Positions 26,494 through 35,855 of a stretch of 64,000 bases of DNA are shown here, piece after piece. The position numbers were made by a program, and so were the translations under genes. Within the stretch, counting starts at the first letter, position 1. Each line of letters opens with the position of its first letter. Under the pieces are notes generated by a model. It saw only the letters and a program-made list of their open reading frames with translations, did not search any database and had not been told where the DNA came from. The DNA comes from Stieleria varia (GTDB taxonomy: Bacteria > Planctomycetota > Planctomycetia > Pirellulales > Pirellulaceae): assembly GCF_038443385.1 (NCBI RefSeq), contig NZ_CP151726.1, forward strand, positions 558,001-622,000, written 5' to 3'.

Positions 26494-26660
26494 TAGGCGC
26501 GGATTATTCATCAGCCGGCACGCGATAGCGTCCGGTTCCCGAGTATAGGTGCAAGAACCGGACGCTATCGCGTGGCGGCTGATATGCGCAGACTGTTTTG
26601 CACCAATCCGCGCAGGTCGTTTCGTGCAAACGTGCTGCAAGGACTGTAGTCAGTCGCGTG
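26494..26660. repeat. MITE-like inverted-repeat element, copy C (right end lost)
   Basis: The left terminus TAGGCGCGGATTATTCA (26494-26510) matches copy B and the complement of copy A. The internal 19-bp hairpin (26520-26538 and 26555-26573) is intact. The right half follows copies A and B to GTCGCGTG and then diverges, so the right terminal repeat is missing. It lies between two minus-strand genes, the sulfatase start and the SDR stop. The 317-bp gap 26390-26706 holds nothing else. Confidence 0.85.
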
Positions 26661-26706
26661 GCTTCACGCTTACCGGCACGAATCGCAAGCGAGTGAATTC
26701 GGTCGG

Positions 26707-27546
26707 TCAGTCACCACCCAAATGATCAGGTCGACGGTTCCAACCGCCGTTGACGTTCAGCGTTTGCCCAGTGCAAAAGGTATTGCCCGGCGCGGCAAGA
26801 AAACACACCGCGCGGGCGACGTCCTGCGGTGTGCCCCAACGTGCCATCAACGATTGTGAGCGGGCACGTTGATTCCAGTACTCACTGGTGGATTGCCCCC
26901 AAGCCGTTTGGATCCAACCGGGCGCGACCGTGTTGACGCGGACATGTGGCGACAGTGTTTGCGCGAGACTGTTGGCATAAGCCATCACCGCGGCTTTGAC
27001 CGGCCCGAACATCTGACCCGCGTCGCCTTCCATTCCCGCGGGTGCTTGATCCCAACCGATGAAGGTCATCGACGGCGGCACATTGCTACCCGAGACCGCA
27101 GCGGTTTGCTTCAGCATCCGATCGGCGACCAAACGAGACAGTCCAATCGTGTTGACCAAATCGACTTCCAACAGCAAACGCAACTTGGACTGAAAATCGA
27201 GCTCCGCCGACTTGCTGGTCAGCACATCAGCTCCGGCGTTGTTGACCCAAGTCGTGACGTGCCCCAGTTGGTTCCACGCCGCATCGACCAACTGTTCCGC
27301 TTGATCGGGATCAGACAAGTCGGCCGACGTCAGAAACACTTCGGTTCCCTGCTGACGCAACATCTCTGCGGTCTGCTCTGCGCCCTCTCGGTTCTTGCGG
27401 TAGTGAACCAGGACGCTGCTGGCGCCGCTGTTGGCCGTGCGAACTGCAATCGCTTGACCGATGCCGCTGGACGCGCCGGTGACGACCACTCGTGCGCCGC
27501 GGAACTCGCTGCTGTCGGGTTTCTTGCTCACAACGTTTTTGCTCAC
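26707..27546 (-). CDS. Short-chain dehydrogenase/reductase-fold protein lacking the catalytic Tyr
   Basis: 279 residues from the GTG ending at 27546, which has a GAGGGA at 6 nt; an ATG at 27624 is an alternative. The NAD(P) loop TGASSGIG (23-30) and VNNAG (101-105) are conserved. At the YxxxK position the protein reads MFGPVK, so the catalytic Tyr is Phe180 (TTC) while Lys184 stays. The Ser about 13 residues before it is also absent (WDQAPAG). PGWIQT and the C-terminal NVNGG segment are normal. It resembles FabG-type reductases in fold but is unlikely to do standard SDR hydride chemistry. It is divergent from aceE. Confidence 0.85.
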   Translation of the reverse strand: MSKNVVSKKPDSSEFRGARVVVTGASSGIGQAIAVRTANSGASSVLVHYRKNREGAEQTAEMLRQQGTEVFLTSADLSDPDQAEQLVDAAWNQLGHVTTWVNNAGADVLTSKSAELDFQSKLRLLLEVDLVNTIGLSRLVADRMLKQTAAVSGSNVPPSMTFIGWDQAPAGMEGDAGQMFGPVKAAVMAYANSLAQTLSPHVRVNTVAPGWIQTAWGQSTSEYWNQRARSQSLMARWGTPQDVARAVCFLAAPGNTFCTGQTLNVNGGWNRRPDHLGGD

Positions 27547-27651
27547 AACGATTCCCTCATTCCGCTCGGGCGATTGATTTGCGCAGAGTGCCTGGTTTCT
27601 CAAAATGGACCACGCCCGTCCCAAAAACCGACCAAATCACACCATGAATAG

Positions 27652-27671
27652 TGTACATTTGTACATATAAT
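27652..27671. promoter_or_regulatory. Possible operator (TGTACA-TT-TGTACA) overlapping a TATAAT box
   Basis: Two TGTACA half-sites separated by TT (27652-27665) run directly into TATAAT (27666-27671), in the 302-bp space between the divergent SDR and aceE genes. The TATAAT could be a -10 box for aceE; no good -35 is seen at 17 bp. The symmetry suggests a repressor site but no regulator can be named. Confidence 0.35.
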
Positions 27672-27848
27672 GTGGCGGGAGTGACGACAATGGAGGCGAA
27701 TTGCGGGCGGTATCGCCCCCGCTAGAGGGCTCGCCCTTGCCGCTGAGCACCCCCGGCAGCTAATCTTCGGTGGAAACAGAATAACCGTAAACCCCGCAGA
27801 CGAACGACGTTCGGTGGTGGGTCAAACGCTTGCAGGGAAAATAACAAC

Positions 27849-30581
27849 ATGTCGGATGCCAAATCGGTCGCCCAAGCTGAAGTCGAAAAACAGGTTGGCG
27901 AGTTGCTGCAGTTGGATGCGGAGGTCGATGTTGATGCCGCTGAAACACAAGAGTGGCTTTCATCACTTGAGTATGTGTTGCAGAGCAAGGGCGCTGATCG
28001 CGTTCGCTTTCTGATCGAGCAACTACGTGACCGAGCCGCCGAAGAAGGCATTCAGTCGGCCGACGATACACGCACGCCGTACGTCAACACGATCGCCCCT
28101 CACGATCAACCGCCCTTTCCCGGCAACCGTGAGTTGGAGCGTCGCATCAAGTCCATCGTACGATGGAACGCGATGGCCATGGTGGTTCGTGCGAACAAGC
28201 GAGGCGGCGGAGTAGGCGGACACATCAGCACGTTCGCATCCAGTGCCACGCTTTATGAAATCGCGTTCAACCATTTCTTCAAAGGCCGTGGTGAAGATGG
28301 CTACTCGGGCGACACGATTTATTTCCAAGGACACGCATCGCCCGGCATGTACAGTCGCGCTTTCCTAGAAGGCCGACTGTCGGAAGAGCACTTGGAGAAT
28401 TTTCGACGTGAGTTGGCGCCCGGTGGCGGCTTGAGCAGTTATCCGCACCCATGGTTGATGCCCGGATTCTGGGAGTATCCCACGGTCTCAATGGGCTTGG
28501 GACCGATCATGGCGATCTATCAAGCACGCTTCAACGAGTACCTGCGTGACCGCGGCATCAAAGACACCTCGGGCCAAAACGTGTGGGCGTTTCTTGGTGA
28601 CGGCGAATGCGACGAGCCGGAAACACTTGGCGCGATCGGATTGGCCGCGCGTGAGAAGCTCGACAACCTGATCTTTGTCATCAACTGCAACTTGCAACGG
28701 CTCGACGGCCCGGTACGTGGCAACGGCAAGATCATCCAAGAGCTGGAGTCGATCTTCCGTGGTGCCGGCTGGAATGTGATCAAGGTTGTGTGGGGCGACG
28801 ATTGGGACGCCTTGCTGGCCAACGACACGACCGGACTGCTTGCCAAACGCATGAACGAAGTCGTCGACGGTCAGTACCAAAAGTACACCGGGATGCCGGG
28901 CAGCTACATCCGCGAACACTTCTTTGGCAAATATCCCGAACTACTGAAGATGGTGGAAACCTTTAGCGACGAAAAACTGGAAAAGATGCGTCGCGGCGGA
29001 CACGATCCGGAAAAGGTCTACGCGGCGTACGCCCAAGCGACACAAAACAAGAACGGCAAGCCCACCGTCATCTTGGCCAAGACGGTCAAGGGGTACGGAC
29101 TTGGCGAGGCAGGGGAAGGACGCAACGTCGCCCACAACCAAAAGAAGATGAACGAAGCCGAGTTGCTGGAGTTCCGCACACGGTTCGGCATTCCGATCAG
29201 CGACGAAGACGTCGGCAAAGCACCGTTCTATAAGCCGGCCGAAGGCAGTGCCGAGATCAAGTACATGAAGGAACGACGCGCGGCATTGGGCGGTCCGGTA
29301 CCGTCACGTCCGACCGAGCACCCGACGATGGAAGTGCCCACGTTGGAGGATTTCGGCAAACTGATCAAGCGATTGGAAGACAAGAGCTGCAGCACGACGT
29401 TTGCCGTCGTTCAGACCTTGATCGCCATGTGTCGTGACAAAAAAATCGGCAAGTACATGGTGCCGATCGTCCCAGACGAGTCACGAACGTTCGGCATGGA
29501 AGGCATGTTCACCCAGTTCGGCATCTACGCTCACTCGGGACAACTCTACGATCCGGTCGATTCGGGGATCATCCAGAAATACAAGGAAGCCCAGGACGGT
29601 CAGATCTTGGAGGAAGGCATCACCGAAGCCGGATCGATGAGTTCCTTCAACGCCGCCGGAACGGCCTACAGCGCCCACGGCGTGAACATGATTCCGTTCT
29701 TCATCTACTACAGCATGTTCGGTTTCCAACGCATCGGCGACTTGATCTGGGCGGCCGCCGACATGCGTGCCAAAGGTTTCTTGATCGGTGGCACCGCCGG
29801 ACGCACAACGCTCAACGGCGAAGGCCTTCAGCACCAAGACGGACACAGCTTGCTCAACGCCATCGCGTTCCCCACCGTGCGAGCTTACGACCCGGCTTTC
29901 GCCTACGAAGCCGTCGTGATCATCGCCGAGGGACTCAAGAAGATGTACCAAGAGGGCGAAGAGTGCATTTACTACTTGATGGCGGAAAACGAAGAGTACA
30001 CGCACCCACCGATGCCTGAGGGATGCGAGGAAGGCATCGTCAAGGGCATGTACAAGTTCCGCTCGAAAACCGTCGATCAACCCAAGGCACACGTCCAACT
30101 CTTCGGCAGCGGTGCGATCCTCAACTGCGTGCTCAAGGCACAGGAGATGTTGGCTGAGCAGTACAACATCGGCAGCGATGTTTGGAGCGTGACCAGCTAC
30201 ACGCAACTGCGACGCGAAGCGGGCGATTGCGATCGCTGGAACATGCTGCACCCGACCGAGAAGCCGCGACGAAGCTATTTGGAGCAGCAACTGGAGGGCG
30301 TCGAAGGTCCGTTCATTTGTGCGACCGATTACGTTCGCGCCTTGTCCGAACAGCTGACACCTTGGATCCCCGGTGATTACTATTGCCTGGGCACCGACGG
30401 AATGGGACGCAGCGAAACACGCGAAGCCCTGCGTCGCCACTTTGAGGTCGACGCCGAGTCGATCGTGATCGCTACGCTGAGCCGTTTGGCCAAGTCGGGC
30501 GTGTGCACCGCAGAGGATGTCGCCAAAGCGATCAAGGATTTGAACTTCGATGCGGACAAACCCAATCCGTATTTCGCCTGA
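27849..30581 (+). CDS. aceE: Pyruvate dehydrogenase E1 component, homodimeric type
   Basis: 910 residues, close to the ~890 of the single-chain E1. The thiamine diphosphate motif starts at GDGECDEPE (250-252 GDG) and ends at INCNLQRLDG (Asn281). Conserved stretches GGHISTFAS, YFQGHASPG, KTVKGYGLG, MFGFQRIGDL and GTAGRTTLNGEGLQHQDGHS match AceE. It decarboxylates pyruvate and reductively acetylates the lipoyl group of E2. A weak AGGGA precedes the ATG. It is followed 45 bp later by aceF. The lipoamide dehydrogenase gene is not in the window. Confidence 0.97.
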   Translation: MSDAKSVAQAEVEKQVGELLQLDAEVDVDAAETQEWLSSLEYVLQSKGADRVRFLIEQLRDRAAEEGIQSADDTRTPYVNTIAPHDQPPFPGNRELERRIKSIVRWNAMAMVVRANKRGGGVGGHISTFASSATLYEIAFNHFFKGRGEDGYSGDTIYFQGHASPGMYSRAFLEGRLSEEHLENFRRELAPGGGLSSYPHPWLMPGFWEYPTVSMGLGPIMAIYQARFNEYLRDRGIKDTSGQNVWAFLGDGECDEPETLGAIGLAAREKLDNLIFVINCNLQRLDGPVRGNGKIIQELESIFRGAGWNVIKVVWGDDWDALLANDTTGLLAKRMNEVVDGQYQKYTGMPGSYIREHFFGKYPELLKMVETFSDEKLEKMRRGGHDPEKVYAAYAQATQNKNGKPTVILAKTVKGYGLGEAGEGRNVAHNQKKMNEAELLEFRTRFGIPISDEDVGKAPFYKPAEGSAEIKYMKERRAALGGPVPSRPTEHPTMEVPTLEDFGKLIKRLEDKSCSTTFAVVQTLIAMCRDKKIGKYMVPIVPDESRTFGMEGMFTQFGIYAHSGQLYDPVDSGIIQKYKEAQDGQILEEGITEAGSMSSFNAAGTAYSAHGVNMIPFFIYYSMFGFQRIGDLIWAAADMRAKGFLIGGTAGRTTLNGEGLQHQDGHSLLNAIAFPTVRAYDPAFAYEAVVIIAEGLKKMYQEGEECIYYLMAENEEYTHPPMPEGCEEGIVKGMYKFRSKTVDQPKAHVQLFGSGAILNCVLKAQEMLAEQYNIGSDVWSVTSYTQLRREAGDCDRWNMLHPTEKPRRSYLEQQLEGVEGPFICATDYVRALSEQLTPWIPGDYYCLGTDGMGRSETREALRRHFEVDAESIVIATLSRLAKSGVCTAEDVAKAIKDLNFDADKPNPYFA

Positions 30582-30626
30582 ACCTGACCACTGACTCACC
30601 GATTACTGACAAAAATTTTTATACGC

Positions 30627-32087
30627 ATGGCTACCGAAGTAAAACTGCCCGATCTGGGCGACGGGATTGAATCCGGCGACGTTCTGGAAATCTTTGTCTC
30701 CGTGGGAGACACGATTTCAGCCGGACAAGACATCGTGGAAATGGAAACCGACAAGGCAACCGTTCCCGTCCCCTCCGACGTGGGCGGCAAGGTCACCAAG
30801 ATCCTGGTCGGCGAAGGAGACACGGTCCCCGTCGGTGGCGTGCTGTTGGAAGTCGAAGCGGCCGCAGGAGCTGAATCTTCGGCCCCCGCACCTGCTCCCG
30901 AAGAACCCAAAGCCGAAGCGTCTGAACCGGCACCTGAGCCCGAGGCAGCCGAGCCCAAGGCACCAGAACCCAAAGCAGCCGAACCGACACCGGCACCCGC
31001 TAAACCGGCCGCCGAAGCCCCCGCGCCGCCCGTCGCCCCGCCGCCTGCTCCCGCGGCACCAGCTCAGCCAGCCGCGCCAGCGCAACCAACCGCGCCAGCA
31101 CAAGCTTCGCCTGCCACCGCAGACACCTCCGCCAGCAGTGGCGGCGTGATCCCAGCCGGTCCGGCCATCCGTCGCTTCGCCCGCGAAGTCGGCGTGGACT
31201 TGAGCCGAGTCCCCGGCAGTGGCGAAGGCGGTCGAATCACCCGAGATGATGTCCTGGCAGTTGTCCGCGCCGCAAACCAATCCTCGCGATCCCAGGCCGC
31301 TGCCGCCCAGCCGCCAGCGAGTCCGTCCCAACCGGCATCGACGTCCGCAGGCATGCCCGGCACCTCGGACCGTGACGACTACGGCCCGATCCGAGTCGAG
31401 CGGATGGATCGCATGCGCAAGACGATCGCCGCGCAGATGAACAACAGTTGGTCCAGCGTTCCCCGCGTGACCAACTTTGACGACGCCGACATCACCGATT
31501 TGGAAACCCTTCGTCAGAGCAGCAAGGAAGAGTATGCGGCCAAGGGCATGAAGCTGACGACGATGCCGTTTCTGATCAAAGCCGTCGCGATGGCCTTGAA
31601 AAACCATCCGTCCATGAACGCGTCGATCGACACGGAAAACGAGCAGATCATCTACAAGCACTATGTTAACGTCGGGATCGCAGTCGATACCGAACGTGGG
31701 CTGATCGTCCCGGTGATGAAGGACGCCGATCGCATGAGCGTGCCGGACACGACCAAGGCGCTCGCCGAGTTGTCCGGCAAAGTCCGCAACAGCCAGTTTG
31801 CCGTCAGCGATTTGCGAGGCGGAACGTTCACGATCAGCAATCTGGGTGCCATCGGCGGCCAGTATTCCACTCCGATCGTCAACGTCCCCGAAGTCGCGAT
31901 CTTGTTGGTCGGACGCAGCCGCAAGCTGCCCGTCGTGATGCCAGACGACTCGATCCGCCCTCGGCTGATGATGCCTCTGAGCCTGTCCTACGACCACCGC
32001 TTGGTCGACGGAGGCACTGCGGCGCGTTTCCTGAACGACATCATCGCCTACCTAGAAGCCCCCAGCCGCCTGCTATTGGCCTTCTGA
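30627..32087 (+). CDS. aceF: Dihydrolipoamide acetyltransferase (E2) with one lipoyl domain
   Basis: 486 residues. Lipoyl domain 1-80 has the modified lysine in METDKAT (Lys43). A very long Ala/Pro/Glu linker (~80-170) leads to the E1/E3-binding domain (AIRRFAREVGVDLSRVPGSG). The catalytic domain ends in SYDHRLVDGG (His457, Asp461). It moves acetyl groups from E1 to CoA and forms the core of the complex. Its gene follows aceE on the same strand. No Shine-Dalgarno-like sequence is seen before the ATG; the leader there is AAAAATTTTTATA. Confidence 0.95.
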   Translation: MATEVKLPDLGDGIESGDVLEIFVSVGDTISAGQDIVEMETDKATVPVPSDVGGKVTKILVGEGDTVPVGGVLLEVEAAAGAESSAPAPAPEEPKAEASEPAPEPEAAEPKAPEPKAAEPTPAPAKPAAEAPAPPVAPPPAPAAPAQPAAPAQPTAPAQASPATADTSASSGGVIPAGPAIRRFAREVGVDLSRVPGSGEGGRITRDDVLAVVRAANQSSRSQAAAAQPPASPSQPASTSAGMPGTSDRDDYGPIRVERMDRMRKTIAAQMNNSWSSVPRVTNFDDADITDLETLRQSSKEEYAAKGMKLTTMPFLIKAVAMALKNHPSMNASIDTENEQIIYKHYVNVGIAVDTERGLIVPVMKDADRMSVPDTTKALAELSGKVRNSQFAVSDLRGGTFTISNLGAIGGQYSTPIVNVPEVAILLVGRSRKLPVVMPDDSIRPRLMMPLSLSYDHRLVDGGTAARFLNDIIAYLEAPSRLLLAF

Positions 32088-32167
32088 GGCTGGGGGGGGC
32101 TATCAAAGGGTTGGTATCGACACTGCTCAATTCAGCCCGTGTTCTTGTTCCACGTGCCCGAGCCAAA

Positions 32168-32340
32168 GTGAACCTCAGGCGCTAGCCGTGGGCCGGCACC
32201 GCAATCCGCCTCAGCCCCACGGCTAGCGCCTGAGGCTCACTGGATGCACCCTGAGTGCCCCTGCCAAAGTGAGCCTCAGGCGCTAGCCGTGGGCCGGCAC
32301 CGCAATCCGCCTCAGACCCACGGCTAGCGCCTGAGGCTCA
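32168..32340. repeat. Two tandem copies of a ~72-bp palindrome (CCTCAGGCGCTAGCCGTGGG family)
   Basis: Copy 1 has 25-bp arms at 32168-32192 and 32216-32240 (one mismatch); copy 2 has arms at 32269-32293 and 32317-32340. The loops are nearly identical (CCGGCACCGCAATCCGCCTCAG) and the copies sit in direct orientation with ~101-bp period. Each could fold into a long RNA hairpin, and they follow aceF, so they may act as terminators or mRNA stabilisers. The rest of the gap 32088-32562 shows no gene. Confidence 0.9.
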
Positions 32341-32562
32341 TTGAAAGCACACTGAGGATGCGGCGATTCTCTCACCTCGTCGACTCTCCCTGCCCAAAGA
32401 ATCCGCGCAGCCGGGAATTCTGTCACCGTTGATGGATGCCTGAGCACGTCCGATCGATTATTCTGTTCTACTGAACGTCAGGTCTGCTTACTCTCAGGGT
32501 TTGCGGCCGTTCCCCCACAGATCCTCAGATCCACTCGTCTAGTCGCTTGGAGAGCTTTGTTG

Positions 32563-33465
<903 letters not shown>

Positions 33466-33466
33466 C

Positions 33467-33922
33467 ATGAAAGTCAAATCAAAGAAACCCGATTTGGCGG
33501 AAGGCGACCTGACGCCCATGATCGACATGGTGTTTCAGTTGATCGCCTTCTTCATGGTGTTGATCAACTTTGCCCAAACGGAGTCGGACGACCGCGTCGT
33601 CTTGCCCGACAGTCAATTGGTCAAACCGCCCGATGCTCCCTTTGATTTCCCAATCATTCTGCACGTCGCGCAGGATGGCGAAGTCATCCTCAATGGTGAC
33701 ACCTACACCGTAGAAACCCTCAACACAGGTCTGCGTCGGGAACTGGCGGTCATCAGGGCCGAGAACAAGAAAGCTGGCGACGCCAACGTGATCATCCGCG
33801 CCCACCAGGACACCGCCGCAGGCAACGTTCAAGAAATCATCCGCGTCGCTCAGGAACTGGAGTTCGTTCAGTTCGCCCTGCGTGCCAAAGAGAACAAGCG
33901 ATCCACGGGGAACCAAATATGA
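33467..33922 (+). CDS. exbD: ExbD/TolR-family protein, first copy
   Basis: 151 residues, starting 1 bp after the exbB stop. A single TM carries the conserved aspartate (LTPMIDMVFQLIAFFMVLINFA, Asp in PMIDM) used for proton coupling. A periplasmic domain with GDTYTVETL, NVIIRAHQDTAAGNVQEII and AQELEF follows. ExbD/TolR proteins sit inside the ExbB/TolQ pentamer. The stop overlaps the next exbD start (ATGA). Confidence 0.92.
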   Translation: MKVKSKKPDLAEGDLTPMIDMVFQLIAFFMVLINFAQTESDDRVVLPDSQLVKPPDAPFDFPIILHVAQDGEVILNGDTYTVETLNTGLRRELAVIRAENKKAGDANVIIRAHQDTAAGNVQEIIRVAQELEFVQFALRAKENKRSTGNQI

Positions 33923-34395
33923 AAATCCGCCGCGATGTCGAGCAGGAAAAAAGCCAGTTGGACATGACCAGCATGATCGATGTGGTCTTCCTGCTGCTGG
34001 TGTTCTTTGTGATGACCTTCAAGATCGTCGAACTCGAAGGCGATTTCAGCATCCACATGCCATTGGCAGGGACTAGCAACTCGGTCTCCGACCCAACCGA
34101 CCTGCCGTTAAAGGTTCGTCTGCGGGCCGACGCCGACGGAAAACTCGCCTCGATGTCATTGGAGGGAATCGATCTGGGAACCGATTTCACCAAGCTGAGA
34201 ACCAACGTGATCCAATTGGTCGGCACCGACGGACCCGCCGAAGGTGACGAGGGGCCGGAGATCGAGGTCGACACCGATTACAACCTGCGCTACGCACACG
34301 TGATCGAAGCCATCACAGCCGTCAGCGGTTACAAGGACGGAGACCAAGTCGTCAAGTTGGTCGAGAAAATCAAGTTCGCCAAGCCCCGCCGATAA
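33919..34395 (+). CDS. exbD: ExbD/TolR-family protein, second copy
   Basis: 158 residues, overlapping the first exbD by 4 nt. The TM segment is LDMTSMIDVVFLLLVFFVMTF with the conserved Asp in MIDVV. The periplasmic part is more divergent (RLRADADGKLASMSLEGIDLG, NLRYAHVIEAITAVSG). Two unlike ExbD proteins beside one ExbB suggest a heterodimeric ExbD plug, since ExbD works as a dimer. The operon ends before a large palindrome. Confidence 0.9.
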   Translation: MKIRRDVEQEKSQLDMTSMIDVVFLLLVFFVMTFKIVELEGDFSIHMPLAGTSNSVSDPTDLPLKVRLRADADGKLASMSLEGIDLGTDFTKLRTNVIQLVGTDGPAEGDEGPEIEVDTDYNLRYAHVIEAITAVSGYKDGDQVVKLVEKIKFAKPRR

Positions 34396-34424
34396 CTCGC
34401 ACCGAGTTATTCCAAGCCATGGCT

Positions 34425-34480
34425 CCCCTCTCCCCCGAATCCTGGCGAGCCTAAGCGAGCCAGGATTCGGGGGAGAGGGG
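34425..34480. repeat. 22-bp-arm palindrome after exbD
   Basis: Arms CCCCTCTCCCCCGAATCCTG... (34425-34446) and complement (34459-34480) are perfect over 22 bp, with a 12-nt loop GAGCCTAAGCGA. It would form a very stable hairpin, perhaps ending the exbBD transcript, although no U-tract follows. Its sequence differs from the other repeat families in this window. Confidence 0.85.
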
Positions 34481-34590
34481 CTGGGGGTGAGGGGGCAATC
34501 CATCCTTTTTCTTTCCGTGCGTTCTACTGCCAATCACAACCAGCATCTCACCCATCCGTTCAGCATCCCGACGATTCCACAACTGCTGAC

Positions 34591-35262
34591 ATGATCTTGC
34601 TGCTGGACAACTACGATTCCTTCGTCCACAACCTGGCTCGCTACCTGCGACGCCTCGGTTGCCAAACGGAGGTGATCCGCAGCGACCAAATCGACTCGCA
34701 AGCTGCTTTTGCTCTGCAGCCCGATGGGATCGTCATCTCTCCGGGACCCCACGGCCCAGCTGATGCCGGATGCAGTGTCAGCGTGGTCGTTGATGCTCCG
34801 GCCGATCTGCCCATCCTGGGCGTCTGCCTGGGACACCAATCCATTGCCGCCGCGTTCGGCGGACGAATCATCCGATGCGAGCCGATGCACGGATTGGCCA
34901 GCACGATCGAACATGACGGTGAGGGCGTATTTGCTCAGTGCCAATCGCCCATGCGTGTCGGACGATATCACTCACTGGCCATCGATCCCAGGGATGTCCC
35001 CGGCGAATTGATCGTCACCGCGCGCAGCACGGATGATGACGTGATCATGGGAGTGCGTCACAAGACACGCCCCGTGTTCGGTGTGCAGTTTCACCCGGAA
35101 AGCGTTTTGACCGACGACGGACTGGCCGTACTGGATAACTTCGTCGACATCACGCGGCGATCGGCAACACACGAATCGACGCCTAGTCAACTCGGCCGGG
35201 GCGTCCCCGCTCCGCACTTCACACCGGCGGACCGCGGCACACGCAAGGATGCGGTTTCGTGA
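34591..35262 (+). CDS. pabA: Glutamine amidotransferase, aminodeoxychorismate/anthranilate synthase component II
   Basis: 223 residues. Opening MILLLDNYDSFVHNLARYL, class I glutaminase nucleophile in LGVCLGHQS (Cys79), and VQFHPES with His168 and Glu170 are all intact. A ~30-residue C-terminal extension is not part of the family. It supplies ammonia to chorismate, giving p-aminobenzoate (PabA) or anthranilate (TrpG). Its position as first gene of the H4MPT operon favours the p-aminobenzoate role, because beta-RFAP synthase downstream uses that compound. The stop overlaps the next start (GTGA). Confidence 0.9.
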   Translation: MILLLDNYDSFVHNLARYLRRLGCQTEVIRSDQIDSQAAFALQPDGIVISPGPHGPADAGCSVSVVVDAPADLPILGVCLGHQSIAAAFGGRIIRCEPMHGLASTIEHDGEGVFAQCQSPMRVGRYHSLAIDPRDVPGELIVTARSTDDDVIMGVRHKTRPVFGVQFHPESVLTDDGLAVLDNFVDITRRSATHESTPSQLGRGVPAPHFTPADRGTRKDAVS

Positions 35263-35855
35263 TTCTGGAATCCATCGTCACCACCGTCGACTCCGACGGC
35301 CGCGTCAACATCGCACCGATGGGTCCGACAGTGCAGGAGATGCATACTGACCGTCCCCAGTTTCTGCTGCGTCCCTTTGCGGGCAGCCGCACTTACGACA
35401 ATTTGATGGCCACGCATCGGGCGACCATTCACGTCACCGACGATGCTCTGCTATTTGCGCATACCGCAGTCGGTGACGTGCCCGACCCCGAGCAAAGGGT
35501 ACGCAGCGTTGACGACGGGCGATGGCGGATACTCAAGGACTGTCATCGCTGGTTTTGTGTCCAGACCGAGGTGGTTCAGGAAGACGATCTGCGAATGCAT
35601 TTAGCATGCCGAGTGATCGATTCCGGCATCCAGCGTCCCTTCTTTGGGTTCAACCGGGCCAAGCACGCGGTGATCGAAGCGGCTATTCTGGCGACTCGGA
35701 CGCATTTGTTGGCAGCAGCAGAAATTCGCGACACACTGCTCCGGCTACAGCCCCTGATCGACAAAACGGCCGGGCCAGAGGAACATCAGGCCTTTGAGTT
35801 CTTGAAACAGACCATCGATGAACGAATCGAAAACCTCCACCAGAACAACCGCTGA
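35259..35855 (+). CDS. DUF447-family protein of the H4MPT cluster
   Basis: 198 residues from GTG 35259. It begins MILESIVTTVDSDGRVNIAPMGP, with RPFAGSRTYDNL and VFCVQTEV-like strands, fitting the DUF447 family (flavin-reductase-like split-barrel proteins of archaea, methylotrophs and planctomycetes). The end FGFNRAKHAVIEAAILATR is also family-like. The biochemical role is not known; its recurrent neighbourhood is with methanopterin genes. It overlaps the next gene by 38 nt. Confidence 0.8.
   Translation: MILESIVTTVDSDGRVNIAPMGPTVQEMHTDRPQFLLRPFAGSRTYDNLMATHRATIHVTDDALLFAHTAVGDVPDPEQRVRSVDDGRWRILKDCHRWFCVQTEVVQEDDLRMHLACRVIDSGIQRPFFGFNRAKHAVIEAAILATRTHLLAAAEIRDTLLRLQPLIDKTAGPEEHQAFEFLKQTIDERIENLHQNNR

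Noticed and set aside
26350-26640. 96-codon minus-strand frame over MITE copy C
   Set aside because: The translation only repeats the element's reading frame seen in copy A; no start context or conserved protein features.
29481-30599. 372-codon minus-strand frame within aceE
   Set aside because: Antisense shadow of the conserved AceE C-terminal part.
30717-31997. 426-codon minus-strand frame within aceF
   Set aside because: It is a shadow of the Ala/Pro-rich E2 gene; high GC leaves the antisense frame open.
32168-32340. Possible CRISPR array (two similar palindromic units)
   Set aside because: Only two units, ~101 bp apart, and the repeats themselves are long palindromes with near-identical loops; no cas genes are present.
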